From Streptomyces sp. TSRI0281 (GTDB lineage: Bacteria > Actinomycetota > Actinomycetes > Streptomycetales > Streptomycetaceae), in the NCBI RefSeq assembly GCF_001905125.1, contig NZ_LWLE01000036.1, positions 299,341 through 363,340 of the forward strand: DNA of 64,000 nucleotides, given 5' to 3'. Both the position numbers and the translations under genes were made by a program. This document shows, one piece after another, positions 24,178 to 32,566 of the stretch (the stretch's first letter is position 1; each line of letters starts with the position of its first letter). The notes below the pieces were generated by a model. It worked only from the letters and a program-made list of their open reading frames with translations. It was not told the DNA's origin and ran no database searches.

Positions 24178-25269
24178 TCACCCCGTGAAGGCCTCGCACA
24201 CCGCCTCGTACTCGCGCGTCCACCACACCGCCAGGGCCGACACCGCAGGGAACTGCGGGTCGGCCCTGCGGTCGTGCAGGCGGTAGCGCCAGCGCAGTAT
24301 CCAGAAGTCGTTGAGCCGCTCCCACCACACCCGGTGCACCGCTGCGGCCAGTTCCGCCGCCCCCGCCCCGGCCGCGTGCCGGTACGCGCGGGCGTACGCC
24401 CGTACCTTGTCCAGCTCCAGCTCTCCGGCCGGCTGGACGAAGAAGATCGCCGCGGCGCGGACCGCTTCCTCGGCGCGCGGCTGGACCCCCAGCCGGTCCC
24501 AGTCGACGATCGCGACCGGGTCCGCACCCCGGTAGAGCAGGTTGAGGGGGTGGAAGTCACCGTGGACCCACCCCGTGGCGGGCCCCTCCGGGGTGGGCGG
24601 GCGGCGGTGGGCGTGCCGTTCCAGCAGGGTGCGCCGCTCCACCAGCCGGTGTACGGCGAGTTCGTCGAAGGCGTCCCTGGCGGTGTTCCGGGGGTGCTCT
24701 CCGCGGGCCGCCGCCAGCAGGTCGTCGATCAGCGCGAACGTGTCGGCGGGATCGGGGCTCCCGTATCCGGGCCGGGTCGGCTGCCCGGCGGCCGTACAAC
24801 CGTCGGTATCGCTGCTGCCGGGCGCCATGACCTGTTCCAGACCGGTGTGTACGGCTCCGAGGAGCGTCCCGAGCCGTTGCGACTCGGCGCGGGTCAGCTG
24901 GGCGCCGACCCGGTGCATGCCGTCCACCCAGGGGTGCAGGGCGTAGCAGCGGTCGTCGATGACCGTGACCGTGTCACCCTCTGTGTCCGTGAGCGGCGGG
25001 ACGACGGGCACGCCGAGCGACTGGAGGCGCTGGGTCGCGCGGTGCTGTCGCACGATCGTCGCGCGCTCGCCGGTGGCGTCGTCCAGATGCTGTTTGTCGA
25101 GGTGGTGCTTGAGGAAATAGGAGCCGCGGGTGGTGGATACGCGGTAACCGTGGTTCAGGAGCCCCTTGTTGAGCGGTTCGCAGGCGAGCGGTTCACCGGC
25201 GTCCGGGTAGCGGCGCAGCACCTCGCCGACCGGAGGAACAGGCGGGTGGGTTGCATATGAGCGCGGCAC
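24178..25269 (-). CDS. Phosphotransferase family protein (APH/choline kinase-like)
   Basis: The 363-residue protein has the APH-type kinase fold. The Brenner motif is GWVHGDFHPLNLLYRG near residue 245, with IVDWDRLGVQPRAEE as the metal-binding DxD-like strand. The N-terminal lobe includes NHGYRVSTTRGSYFLKHH, with a probable ATP-binding Lys. The family phosphorylates small molecules such as aminoglycosides, homoserine, choline or fructosamine; the substrate cannot be assigned. The GTG at 25269 is preceded by TACCAT 7 nt upstream, so it seems leaderless, and the overlapping TACCA-N2-TGGTA repeat may be an operator. Confidence 0.78.
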   Translation of the reverse strand: MPRSYATHPPVPPVGEVLRRYPDAGEPLACEPLNKGLLNHGYRVSTTRGSYFLKHHLDKQHLDDATGERATIVRQHRATQRLQSLGVPVVPPLTDTEGDTVTVIDDRCYALHPWVDGMHRVGAQLTRAESQRLGTLLGAVHTGLEQVMAPGSSDTDGCTAAGQPTRPGYGSPDPADTFALIDDLLAAARGEHPRNTARDAFDELAVHRLVERRTLLERHAHRRPPTPEGPATGWVHGDFHPLNLLYRGADPVAIVDWDRLGVQPRAEEAVRAAAIFFVQPAGELELDKVRAYARAYRHAAGAGAAELAAAVHRVWWERLNDFWILRWRYRLHDRRADPQFPAVSALAVWWTREYEAVCEAFTG

Positions 25270-25270
25270 T

Positions 25271-25282
25271 TACCAAATGGTA
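25271..25282. promoter_or_regulatory. Inverted repeat over a leaderless promoter
   Basis: TACCAAATGGTA is TACCA-N2-TGGTA. On the minus strand it forms the -10 hexamer TACCAT for the phosphotransferase gene. It lies just before the stop of the next gene upstream. Confidence 0.45.
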
Positions 25283-25284
25283 GA

Positions 25285-25713
25285 TCACGCTGCGTTGCGG
25301 ATCGCCTGACTTGCGTCGAAGTCCAGAGTGTGCTCTGTGACGAAGTGGGGGGCCAGGCGGAGAAAGGCCGGTTCGAAGGGCTCACCGTTGACCATGACGG
25401 GGCCGGCGCCGAACATTTCCCGCTGTTCGGGGCCGGGGTGCACGATCTCGGCGGGGCCGGTGAACTGCACCGACCAGAGGTTCTCGCCGTTCTCGGAGGC
25501 CGAGGCGTTGAAGTTGTCCGCACCGTAGGCGACGACGCTTCCGTTGCACGCCTCGTGATAGCCGAAGCCGCTGTGCATCCGCAGGAGGATGCGGTCGCCG
25601 ACCACGATGTGGCGGGCCACCGCCAGGAAGGGGAGGGCCCGCATGCTCGTCGCCAGCCGGCCGTAGGGGACGCGGCCCAGCAGCTCGATCGCGTGGAGTT
25701 CCTCAGAGGACAT
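25285..25713 (-). CDS. Pyridoxamine 5'-phosphate oxidase-like flavin/F420-binding protein
   Basis: The 142-residue protein has the split-barrel fold of the PNPOx-like family: ELLGRVPYGRLATSMRALPFLAVA at the start, DRILLRMHSGFGYHEACNGSVVAYGA in the middle, and SVQFTGPAEIVHPG near the centre of the second half. Members bind FMN, F420 or haem and reduce small substrates, but many have no known function. The ATG at 25713 is chosen since it begins the conserved region; the upstream frame is unlike coding sequence. The gene is on the same strand as the phosphotransferase, 15 bp upstream of it, so they may be cotranscribed. Confidence 0.8.
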   Translation of the reverse strand: MSSEELHAIELLGRVPYGRLATSMRALPFLAVARHIVVGDRILLRMHSGFGYHEACNGSVVAYGADNFNASASENGENLWSVQFTGPAEIVHPGPEQREMFGAGPVMVNGEPFEPAFLRLAPHFVTEHTLDFDASQAIRNAA

Positions 25714-25809
25714 AGGAACCACTGTCCGATACCGGTAGGGGCCCGGTAAGAGTCGGCGGCCCCGGGTGCTGCGGGACCAAAGTCCCAAGATCACCCGGAG
25801 TCGCCCGAC

Positions 25810-25895
25810 GCGACTTCCCGCGACTTCCCGCGGCCGTCCGCGACTTCCCCTGCGGCGGTCCGCGACTCCCTGCCGCGGTCCGTGACTCCCCGCGG
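25810..25895. repeat. GCGACTTCCC-type imperfect tandem repeats
   Basis: Three copies of GCGACTTCCC are followed by longer units like CGGTCCGCGACTCCC and CGGTCCGTGACTCCC. They fill the gap between the PNPOx-like gene and the response regulator stop. Confidence 0.7.
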
Positions 25896-25926
25896 CTCGG
25901 TGCGCCTCAGTGCGTCCCGGTGCCGC

Positions 25927-26604
25927 TCATCGGCGCTCGGCCTGCCGCCGGGCCACATAGGCGGCGGCCTGCGACCGGCGCTCCATGCCCAGCTTGGACA
26001 GCAGACTGGAGACGTAATTCTTGATCGTCTTCTCGGCGAGGTGGAGGCGCTCGCCGATGACCCGGTTGGTCAGGCCCTCGCCGATCAGGTCCAGGATCTT
26101 GCGTTCCTGCTCGGTGAGGTTGTCGAGCTTGTCGTTGCTCTTGCCGTTCTTGCCCTCGCGCAGCCGTTCCAGCACCCGGGCGGTCGCCGCGGGGTCCAGC
26201 AGGGACTTCCCGGCCGCCACGTCCCGTACCGCGTTCAGCAGCTCGTTCCCGCGGATCGCCTTCAGGACGTAGCCGGACGCGCCCGCCATGATGGCGTCGA
26301 AGAGGGCCTCGTCATCGGCGTACGACGTCAGCATCAGGCATTTGATGTTCTCGTCCCGGGAGCGGACCTCCCGGCACACCTCCACCCCGCTGCCGTCCGG
26401 CAGCCGTACGTCGAGCACCGCGACATCGGGACGCGTCGCCGGGATCCGCACCAGCGCGTCCGCCGCCGTGCCGGCTTCACCGACGACCTCGATGTCTTCC
26501 TCGACGGAGAGAAGCTCATGGACTCCGCGTCGGACGACCTCATGGTCGTCGAGCAGAAATACAGTGATTTTTCCATCGTTCCGCACGAACGCAGTCTCAC
26601 ACAC
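25927..26604 (-). CDS. Orphan NarL/LuxR-type response regulator
   Basis: The 225-residue protein has a receiver domain with acidic pocket DD (19-20), phosphoacceptor Asp 65 (VLDVRLPDG), Thr 93 and Lys 115, then a LuxR-type helix-turn-helix (LTEQERKILDLIGEGLTNRV, KTIKNYVSSLLSKLGM) at about 163-208. No histidine kinase is next to it, so it is an orphan and may be phosphorylated by a distant kinase. It is divergent from the second bkd operon across a 360-bp A+T-rich gap, which suggests control of that operon. The start is GTG 26604; a GTG 18 nt further in is also possible. Confidence 0.88.
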   Translation of the reverse strand: MCETAFVRNDGKITVFLLDDHEVVRRGVHELLSVEEDIEVVGEAGTAADALVRIPATRPDVAVLDVRLPDGSGVEVCREVRSRDENIKCLMLTSYADDEALFDAIMAGASGYVLKAIRGNELLNAVRDVAAGKSLLDPAATARVLERLREGKNGKSNDKLDNLTEQERKILDLIGEGLTNRVIGERLHLAEKTIKNYVSSLLSKLGMERRSQAAAYVARRQAERR

Positions 26605-26964
26605 TCGCTTCGGCTCCGCTCCTGTCAGCTCCGGTTCGGCTCCTCACCGCCCTTCCCTGGCGCCTTTCTCCGGGATAACGTGCCGTTGTTCCGGCGGCCT
26701 GCAAGGCTGTTACCAGTGCTGTGACCAGCAAGACTTCGCGATTTTTTCGATTTACTTGGAAATCCAAGCAAAATCGCAGGTCAGATAGGGTTTCGCAGTT
26801 ATGCGAAGCACTGGGTAACGTGCCTATGACAGGGCGCTCGCCGGGGCACCTGTCACGCCTGATCCCGGCCGAGCTGCACCCACCCCGTGCACGGGTCCGG
26901 AAACAGGCGAGCCGCACTGGTTCCCGGCAGACCCCGGGGGCCGGACCGACGGAGGAGCACGCAC
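26605..26964. promoter_or_regulatory. A+T-rich regulatory gap before the second bkd operon
   Basis: This 360-bp gap has no gene. Between about 26700 and 26815 it is markedly A+T-rich for this genome. It holds a nested dyad at 26748-26776 (arms CGATTT/AAATCG around CTTGGA-AA-TCCAAG) and a second inverted repeat TTCGCA-GTTA-TGCGAA at 26792-26807. These are likely sites for the divergent response regulator or another bkd regulator. From 26820 to the GTG the composition is normal, with GGAGGAG before the start. Confidence 0.6.
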
Positions 26965-28122
26965 GTGACCGTGGAGAGCACTGCCGCGCGCAAACCGCGA
27001 CGCAGCAGCAAGCGGACCAGCGCCGCGAAGACGCCACAGAGTTCCGAGCCCCAGCTCGTACAGCTGCTGACGCCCGAGGGCGAGCGCGTCGAGCACCCGG
27101 ACTACCAGATCGATCTGACCGCGGACGAGCTGCGTGGTCTGTACCGGGACATGGTTCTGACCCGCCGCTTCGATGCGGAGGCGACCGCCCTTCAGCGCCA
27201 GGGCGAGCTGGGCCTGTGGGCCTCGCTGCTGGGCCAGGAGGCCGCGCAGATCGGCTCCGGCCGGGCGCTGCACGACGACGACTACGTCTTCCCGACCTAT
27301 CGCGAGCACGGCGTCGCCTGGTGCCGCGGGGTCGACCCGACCAATCTGCTCGGGATGTTCCGCGGCGTGAACCACGGCGGCTGGGACCCGAACACCAACA
27401 ACTTCCACCTGTACACGATCGTCATCGGCTCGCAGACCCTGCACGCCACGGGCTACGCCATGGGCGTCGCCAAGGACGGCGCGGACTCGGCCGTGATCGC
27501 GTACTTCGGTGACGGCGCCTCCAGCCAGGGCGACGTCGCCGAGTCGTTCACGTTCTCCGCGGTCTACAACGCCCCCGTGGTGTTCTTCTGCCAGAACAAC
27601 CAGTGGGCCATCTCCGAGCCGACCGAACGGCAGACCCGCGTCCCGCTCTACCAGCGCGCCCAGGGATACGGCTTCCCCGGCGTCCGGGTCGACGGCAACG
27701 ACGTGCTCGCCTGTCTGGCGGTCACCAGGTCGGCACTGGACCGGGCCCGCCGGGGGGAGGGGCCGACCCTCGTCGAGGCGTTCACGTACCGGATGGGTGC
27801 CCACACCACCTCCGACGACCCGACGAAGTACCGGGCCGACGAGGAGCGGGCGGCCTGGGAGGCCAAGGACCCGATCCTGCGGCTGCGCACATACCTGGAG
27901 AAGCAGAAGCTCGCGGACAGCGCGTTCTTCACCGCGCTGGACGAGGAGAGCGAGACCCTCGGCAAGCGGGTGCGCGAAGCGGTACGGGCCATGCCCGACC
28001 CCGACCCGATGGCGATCTTCGAGCACGGCTACGCGGACGGCAGCTCCCTCGTCGACGAGGAACGCGCCCAGTTCGCCGCCTACCAGGCATCGTTCGCAGA
28101 CTCTGCCGAGGAGGGCAACTAG
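26965..28122 (+). CDS. bkdF: Branched-chain 2-oxo acid dehydrogenase E1 alpha subunit, second copy
   Basis: The 385-residue protein is a second E1 alpha. It has a basic Ala/Ser/Lys-rich leader of about 30 residues, FDAEATALQRQGELGLW, the ThDP motif from GDGASSQGDVAESFTFSAVY to QNNQWAIS, and YRMGAHTTSDDPTKYR. It differs clearly from the copy at 5405 (for example NHGGWDPNTNNFHLYTIVIG where that one has a shorter loop), so this is an old paralogue and not a recent duplication. The GTG at 26965 has GGAGGAG 8 nt upstream. The bkdFGH naming follows the second S. avermitilis cluster and is tentative. Confidence 0.9.
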   Translation: MTVESTAARKPRRSSKRTSAAKTPQSSEPQLVQLLTPEGERVEHPDYQIDLTADELRGLYRDMVLTRRFDAEATALQRQGELGLWASLLGQEAAQIGSGRALHDDDYVFPTYREHGVAWCRGVDPTNLLGMFRGVNHGGWDPNTNNFHLYTIVIGSQTLHATGYAMGVAKDGADSAVIAYFGDGASSQGDVAESFTFSAVYNAPVVFFCQNNQWAISEPTERQTRVPLYQRAQGYGFPGVRVDGNDVLACLAVTRSALDRARRGEGPTLVEAFTYRMGAHTTSDDPTKYRADEERAAWEAKDPILRLRTYLEKQKLADSAFFTALDEESETLGKRVREAVRAMPDPDPMAIFEHGYADGSSLVDEERAQFAAYQASFADSAEEGN

Positions 28123-28124
28123 CC

Positions 28125-29105
28125 ATGGCCGTGGAAAAGATGTCCATCGCGAAGGCGCTCAACGAGTCGCTGCGCCTCGCCCTCGACACGGACCCCAAGG
28201 TCCTCATCATGGGCGAGGACGTCGGCAAGCTCGGCGGTGTCTTCCGCATCACCGACGGACTGCAGAAGGACTTCGGCGAGGGCCGGGTGATCGACACCCC
28301 GCTCGCCGAGTCCGGCATCGTCGGTACGGCGATCGGACTGGCCCTGCGCGGCTACCGTCCCATCGTCGAGATCCAGTTCGACGGCTTCGTCTTCCCCGCG
28401 TACGACCAGATCGTCACGCAGCTCGCGAAGATGCACGCCCGTGCGCTCGGCAAGATCAAGATGCCGGTCGTCGTCCGGATTCCGTACGGCGGCGGCATCG
28501 GCGCCGTCGAGCACCACAGCGAGTCGCCCGAGGCCCTCTTCGCGCACGTCGCGGGCCTGAAGGTGGTCTCGCCGTCCAACGCGAGCGATGCCTACTGGAT
28601 GATGCAGCAGGCCGTCCAGAGCGACGACCCGATCATCTTCTTCGAGCCGAAGCGCCGCTACTGGGACAAGGGCGAGGTCGACACCGAGTCCATCCCGGGG
28701 CCGCTGCACAAGGCGTCCGTGGCCCGTACGGGCTCCGATCTCACCCTCGTCGCCTACGGCCCGATGGTGAAGGTCTGCCTGGAAGCGGCCGCGGCCGCCC
28801 AGGAGGAGGGCAAGTCGGTCGAGGTCCTGGACCTGCGGTCGATGTCCCCGATCGACTTCGACACCATCCAGACGTCGGTCGAGAAGACCGGCCGGCTCGT
28901 CGTGGTCCATGAGGCGCCCGTGTTCTACGGTTCCGGGGCCGAGATCGCCGCCCGGATCACCGAGCGCTGCTTCTACCATCTGGAAGCACCGGTGCTGCGG
29001 GTCGGCGGCTATCACGTCCCCTACCCGCCGGCCCGCCTTGAGGACGAGTACCTGCCGGGCCTCGACCGGGTGCTCGACGCCGTCGACCGCTCGCTGGCGT
29101 ACTGA
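28125..29105 (+). CDS. bkdG: Branched-chain 2-oxo acid dehydrogenase E1 beta subunit, second copy
   Basis: The 326-residue protein pairs with the preceding E1 alpha. It starts MAVEKMSIAKALNESLRLAL and has LIMGEDVGKLGGVFRITDGL, IPYGGGIGAVEHHSESPEAL, FFEPKRRYWDKGEVD and the C-terminal ERCFYHLEAPVLRVGGYHVP. It lacks the Thr/Ala leader of the copy at 6565. The ATG lies 2 bp after the E1 alpha stop, with GAGGAGG inside the end of the E1 alpha gene as its ribosome site. The symbol is tentative. Confidence 0.9.
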   Translation: MAVEKMSIAKALNESLRLALDTDPKVLIMGEDVGKLGGVFRITDGLQKDFGEGRVIDTPLAESGIVGTAIGLALRGYRPIVEIQFDGFVFPAYDQIVTQLAKMHARALGKIKMPVVVRIPYGGGIGAVEHHSESPEALFAHVAGLKVVSPSNASDAYWMMQQAVQSDDPIIFFEPKRRYWDKGEVDTESIPGPLHKASVARTGSDLTLVAYGPMVKVCLEAAAAAQEEGKSVEVLDLRSMSPIDFDTIQTSVEKTGRLVVVHEAPVFYGSGAEIAARITERCFYHLEAPVLRVGGYHVPYPPARLEDEYLPGLDRVLDAVDRSLAY

Positions 29106-29116
29106 GGAGAGGGGTC

Positions 29117-30559
29117 GTGACGACGATGACCGAAACGTCTGCTCGTTTCCGTGAGTTCAAGATGCCCGATGTGGGCGAGGGACTGACCGAGGCGGAAATC
29201 CTCAAGTGGTACGTCCAGCCCGGTGACACGGTCACCGACGGGCAGGTCGTGTGCGAGGTCGAGACGGCCAAGGCGGCCGTGGAGCTGCCGATCCCGTTCG
29301 ACGGGGTGGTGCACGAACTGCGCTTCCCCGAGGGCACGACCGTCGATGTCGGCCAGGTGATCATCACGGTGGACGTGGCGCCGGGCAGCGGTGACGCCGC
29401 TCCGGTGGCCGCCGCCGCGGTCCCGGCGCCGGCTCAGGCTCCGACGGCCGCCGAACCGGAGGCCGAGGCGCCGAAGGGCCGTCAGCCGGTCCTGGTCGGC
29501 TACGGCGTGGCCGAGTCCTCCACCAAGCGCCGCCCGCGCAAGGGTGCCGCGACGCCGGAGCCCGCGGTCGCCGCCGTGCAGGCCGAGTTCAACGGTCACA
29601 ACGGCCATGCCACGGTGACCGTCGTGCCGGCCGTGCCGGGGAGCCGCCCGCTCGCCAAGCCGCCGGTCCGCAAGCTCGCCAAGGACCTGGGCATCGACCT
29701 GGCGTCGGTCAGCCCGACCGGCAAGGACGGCATCATCACCCGCGAGGACGTCCACGCGGCGGCCGCGCCCGCCCCGGCCCCCGCGGCCGTGTCCGTCGCC
29801 GCGGAGCCCACCGCGGGCGCCGAGCCCGAGGCACCGGCCGCGCAGGCATCGGCGACCGCCCGGGAGACCCGTATCCCGGTCAAGGGTGTCCGCAAGGCCA
29901 TCGCCCAGGCGATGGTCGGCAGCGCCTTCACGGCGCCGCACGTCACCGAGTTCGTCACGGTCGACGTCACGCGCACGATGAAGCTCGTGGCCGAGCTCAA
30001 GGAAGACAAGGACATGGCGGGAGTCCGGGTCAACCCGCTCCTGATCATCGCCAAGGCGCTTCTGGTCGCGATCAAGCGGAACCCGGACGTCAACGCCGCC
30101 TGGGACGAGGCCAACCAGGAGATCGTTCAGAAGCACTACGTGAACCTGGGCATCGCGGCCGCCACGCCGCGCGGTCTGATCGTGCCGAACATCAAGGACG
30201 CGCACGACAAGACCCTGCCCCAGCTCGCCGCGGCACTGGGCGAGCTGGTCACCACGGCCCGGGAGGGCAGGACGTCGCCCGCGGCCATGGCGGGCGGCAC
30301 GGTGACGATCACCAACGTCGGCGTCTTCGGCGTCGACACGGGCACGCCGATCCTCAACCCCGGCGAGTCCGCGATCCTCGCGGTCGGCTCCATCAAGCCC
30401 CAGCCGTGGGTCCACAAGGGCAAGGTGAAGCCGCGCCAGGTCACCACCCTGGCGCTCTCCTTCGACCACCGTCTGGTCGACGGCGAGCTGGGCTCCAAGG
30501 TGCTGGCGGATGTCGCCGCGATCCTGGAACAGCCGAAGCGGCTGATCACCTGGGCCTGA
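29117..30559 (+). CDS. bkdH: Branched-chain 2-oxo acid dehydrogenase E2, second copy
   Basis: The 480-residue acyltransferase has a lipoyl domain with Lys at about 52 (CEVETAKAAVELP), an Ala/Pro-rich linker, a subunit-binding domain (KPPVRKLAKDLGIDL, VSPTGKDGIITREDV) and a catalytic domain with His at about 451 (FDHRLVDGE). Compared with the first E2 it has a longer, cleaner Ala/Pro linker and the normal DHRxxDG active site. GTG 29117 is preferred because of GAGGAGAGG upstream; ATG 29126 is an alternative. A strong hairpin follows at 30580. No E3 gene is linked. The symbol is tentative. Confidence 0.9.
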   Translation: MTTMTETSARFREFKMPDVGEGLTEAEILKWYVQPGDTVTDGQVVCEVETAKAAVELPIPFDGVVHELRFPEGTTVDVGQVIITVDVAPGSGDAAPVAAAAVPAPAQAPTAAEPEAEAPKGRQPVLVGYGVAESSTKRRPRKGAATPEPAVAAVQAEFNGHNGHATVTVVPAVPGSRPLAKPPVRKLAKDLGIDLASVSPTGKDGIITREDVHAAAAPAPAPAAVSVAAEPTAGAEPEAPAAQASATARETRIPVKGVRKAIAQAMVGSAFTAPHVTEFVTVDVTRTMKLVAELKEDKDMAGVRVNPLLIIAKALLVAIKRNPDVNAAWDEANQEIVQKHYVNLGIAAATPRGLIVPNIKDAHDKTLPQLAAALGELVTTAREGRTSPAAMAGGTVTITNVGVFGVDTGTPILNPGESAILAVGSIKPQPWVHKGKVKPRQVTTLALSFDHRLVDGELGSKVLADVAAILEQPKRLITWA

Positions 30560-30579
30560 CGGCCCGGACACTCCGGCAA

Positions 30580-30617
30580 CCGGTGGGCCCGCGCGGCTGA
30601 ACGCGCGGGCCCACCGG
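30580..30617 (+). terminator. Hairpin terminator of the second bkd operon
   Basis: A perfect 16-bp stem, CCGGTGGGCCCGCGCG at 30580-30595 with its complement at 30602-30617, closes a 6-nt loop 20 bp after the E2 stop. A parS site begins 2 bp after the stem. Confidence 0.88.
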
Positions 30618-30619
30618 CC

Positions 30620-30635
30620 TGTTTCACGTGAAACA
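30620..30635. other. parS site (perfect)
   Basis: TGTTTCACGTGAAACA is the exact ParB target. The palindrome extends to 20 bp (30618-30637, CC at one end and GG at the other). It lies between the second bkd operon and a convergent carboxypeptidase gene. Confidence 0.9.
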
Positions 30636-30765
30636 GGACGAAGTGCGGCGTCCCCCGGGCCGAATCCGCGGCCACCCACCGCGTGCCGCTCCGTCGTACG
30701 CGAACGGGGGTGCGGCCACCATGATGGTGGCCGCACCCCCGCAGGGCTTCCAGGAGACGGACGGG

Positions 30766-31665
30766 TTACTTCTTGAAGCCGTAGTCCATGAGCTTCTTCG
30801 CGTCCGCGGTGCGGTTGGCCTCGGAGGACGAGGTGAGCACCGTGCCGATGACGGTCTTGCCCTTACGGGTCGCGGCGAAGACCAGGCAGTACTTGGCCGT
30901 CGGGCCGGAGCCGGTCTTCACACCGATCGCGCCGCTGTAGCTACTGAGCATCTTGTTGGTGTTGCTCCACGACATGTTGCGGAAGCCGCCGCTCTTCGTG
31001 GTCACCTTCTGCTTCGTCGACTTCGTCTTGACGATGGAGCGGAACGTGGAGTTCTTCATCGCCTTACTGGCGATCTTCGTCAGGTCGCGGGGGGTCGAGT
31101 AGTTCTTCGTACCCCCTATGCCGTCGAACGAGTCGAAGTGGGTGTTCTTCAGCTTGAGGCTCTTCGCCGTGGAGTTCATCTTGCCGATGAAGGACTTCAC
31201 GCGGGCCGCACGGGTCTTGCCGGAGCCGAACTTGTCGGCCAGCGCGTAGGCGGCGTCGCAGCCGGACGGGAGCATCAGGCCGTAGAGCAACTGGCCCACC
31301 GTGACCTTGTCGCCGACGATCAGCCGGGCGGACGAGGCGTTCTTGGAGACGATGTAGTCGCTGTACGCCTTCTGGATCGTGACCTTGGATTTCAGGTTCA
31401 CGTTCTTCTGCGACAGCACCACGAGCGCCGTCATGATCTTGGTGGTCGAGCCGGTGGAGCGGCGGGTGTCCGCGGACTTGGTGAAGAGGGTCTTGCCGCT
31501 GCCGTTGTTCATCACGAAGCCGCCCTTGGCGACGATCTTCGGCTTCGGCGGCGCTGCTGCCTGCGCCTGGGTGGCGAAGGCGCTGCCCGCGAGCACGGCA
31601 CCCGCGGTGAGGGCCACGGTGGCGGTGGCGGATGCGCGATTGATGCGCTTGATCCCGATTTTCAA
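30766..31665 (-). CDS. D-alanyl-D-alanine carboxypeptidase (serine hydrolase, S11 family)
   Basis: The product of about 299 residues has a signal peptide (ASATATVALTAGAVLAGSAF then ATQAQA) and an S11 penicillin-binding-protein domain. The active site is STTK (residues about 73-76, in TGSTTKIMTAL), followed by SGC at about 134 and KTG at about 250. It trims the terminal D-Ala from peptidoglycan stem peptides outside the membrane. The TTG start at 31665 is preferred because GGAG lies 7 nt before it and it gives a normal signal peptide; an ATG at 31701 gives 12 more residues but has no ribosome site. The Lys-rich composition is usual for this group. Confidence 0.85.
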   Translation of the reverse strand: MKIGIKRINRASATATVALTAGAVLAGSAFATQAQAAAPPKPKIVAKGGFVMNNGSGKTLFTKSADTRRSTGSTTKIMTALVVLSQKNVNLKSKVTIQKAYSDYIVSKNASSARLIVGDKVTVGQLLYGLMLPSGCDAAYALADKFGSGKTRAARVKSFIGKMNSTAKSLKLKNTHFDSFDGIGGTKNYSTPRDLTKIASKAMKNSTFRSIVKTKSTKQKVTTKSGGFRNMSWSNTNKMLSSYSGAIGVKTGSGPTAKYCLVFAATRKGKTVIGTVLTSSSEANRTADAKKLMDYGFKK

Positions 31666-31870
31666 CTGAACGCTCCAAATGCCCCTGAATTGCGGCCACA
31701 TAAGGGTGCCGCTCGGTGGTGAGACTCCTGGGGCGGGGTAATGGATGTGTTCCCGAGGGGGTGAATCTGTGCCTGCTCGGTCACGTTTTCCTCAAGTCCG
31801 GGGGGAGCCGGCCGACGCGCCCGGGGCGTCCAGAATCCGGACCGGATCCCTCATGCGTACATGTTGTATC

Positions 31871-31876
31871 TATGCT
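31871..31876 (+). promoter_or_regulatory. -10 hexamer of a leaderless GntR gene
   Basis: TATGCT lies 6 nt before the ATG of the GntR gene and fits TAnnnT at the spacing of leaderless Streptomyces promoters. Confidence 0.5.
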
Positions 31877-31882
31877 GTGTGC

Positions 31883-32566
31883 ATGCCTGCCGCGCCCCCC
31901 GCCCCCGTACAGCCGCCCAAGACCTCGCTCAAGCGGCCGCCCGCCGCCGAACGCGTCTACACCCATATCAAGGAGGCCGTCCTCGGCCGCCGCTACGAGG
32001 GTGGGACGCTCCTCACCGAAGGTGATCTCGCGGAGGCCGTGGGGGTCTCCCGGACGCCCGTGCGCGAGGCGCTGCTGCGGCTGGAGGTGGAAGGGCTGAT
32101 CAAGCTCTATCCGAAGAAGGGCGCTCTGGTGCTCGCCGTCTCCGCGCAGGAGATCGCGGACGTGGTGGAGACCCGGCTGCTCGTCGAGGAGTTCGCCGCG
32201 CGCAAGGCCGTGCCCGCTTCGGCGCGGTTCATCGCCCGGCTCGAACAACTCCTCGGTGAGCAGCGTCAGCTGGCGGAGGACGGGGACCTGGCGGCCGTGT
32301 CGGTGAAGGACCGCTGCTTCCACGCCGAGATCGTGCGGAACGCCGGGAACGAGATCCTCTCGCGCCTCTACGACCAGCTGCGCGACCGTCAGCTGCGGAT
32401 GGGCGTCGCCGTGATGGAGGCCCACCCCGGCAGGATCGCCGCCAACATCACCGAACACGGTGAGCTCCTGGACGCCATCAGGGCCGGTGACGCGGAGGGC
32501 GCCGCGCAGGTCGTGCGACGCCATGTCAGCAGGGTCAAGGTGCTGGTCAGGGGTGAGGACCGGTGA
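31883..32566 (+). CDS. GntR-family regulator, FadR/FCD subfamily
   Basis: The 227-residue protein has an N-terminal winged helix (ERVYTHIKEAVLGRRYEGG, then LAEAVGVSRTPVREALLRLE, residues about 22-80) and a C-terminal helical FCD domain with a metal-ligand-like pattern (DRCFHAEIVRNAGN, EHGELLDAIRAGD). FCD members usually sense organic acids or fatty-acid derivatives. The GTGA overlap with the next gene links it to an MFS transporter, so it probably controls uptake or export by that transporter. The ATG at 31883 is chosen for the leaderless promoter; a longer frame upstream has no support. Confidence 0.88.
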   Translation: MPAAPPAPVQPPKTSLKRPPAAERVYTHIKEAVLGRRYEGGTLLTEGDLAEAVGVSRTPVREALLRLEVEGLIKLYPKKGALVLAVSAQEIADVVETRLLVEEFAARKAVPASARFIARLEQLLGEQRQLAEDGDLAAVSVKDRCFHAEIVRNAGNEILSRLYDQLRDRQLRMGVAVMEAHPGRIAANITEHGELLDAIRAGDAEGAAQVVRRHVSRVKVLVRGEDR

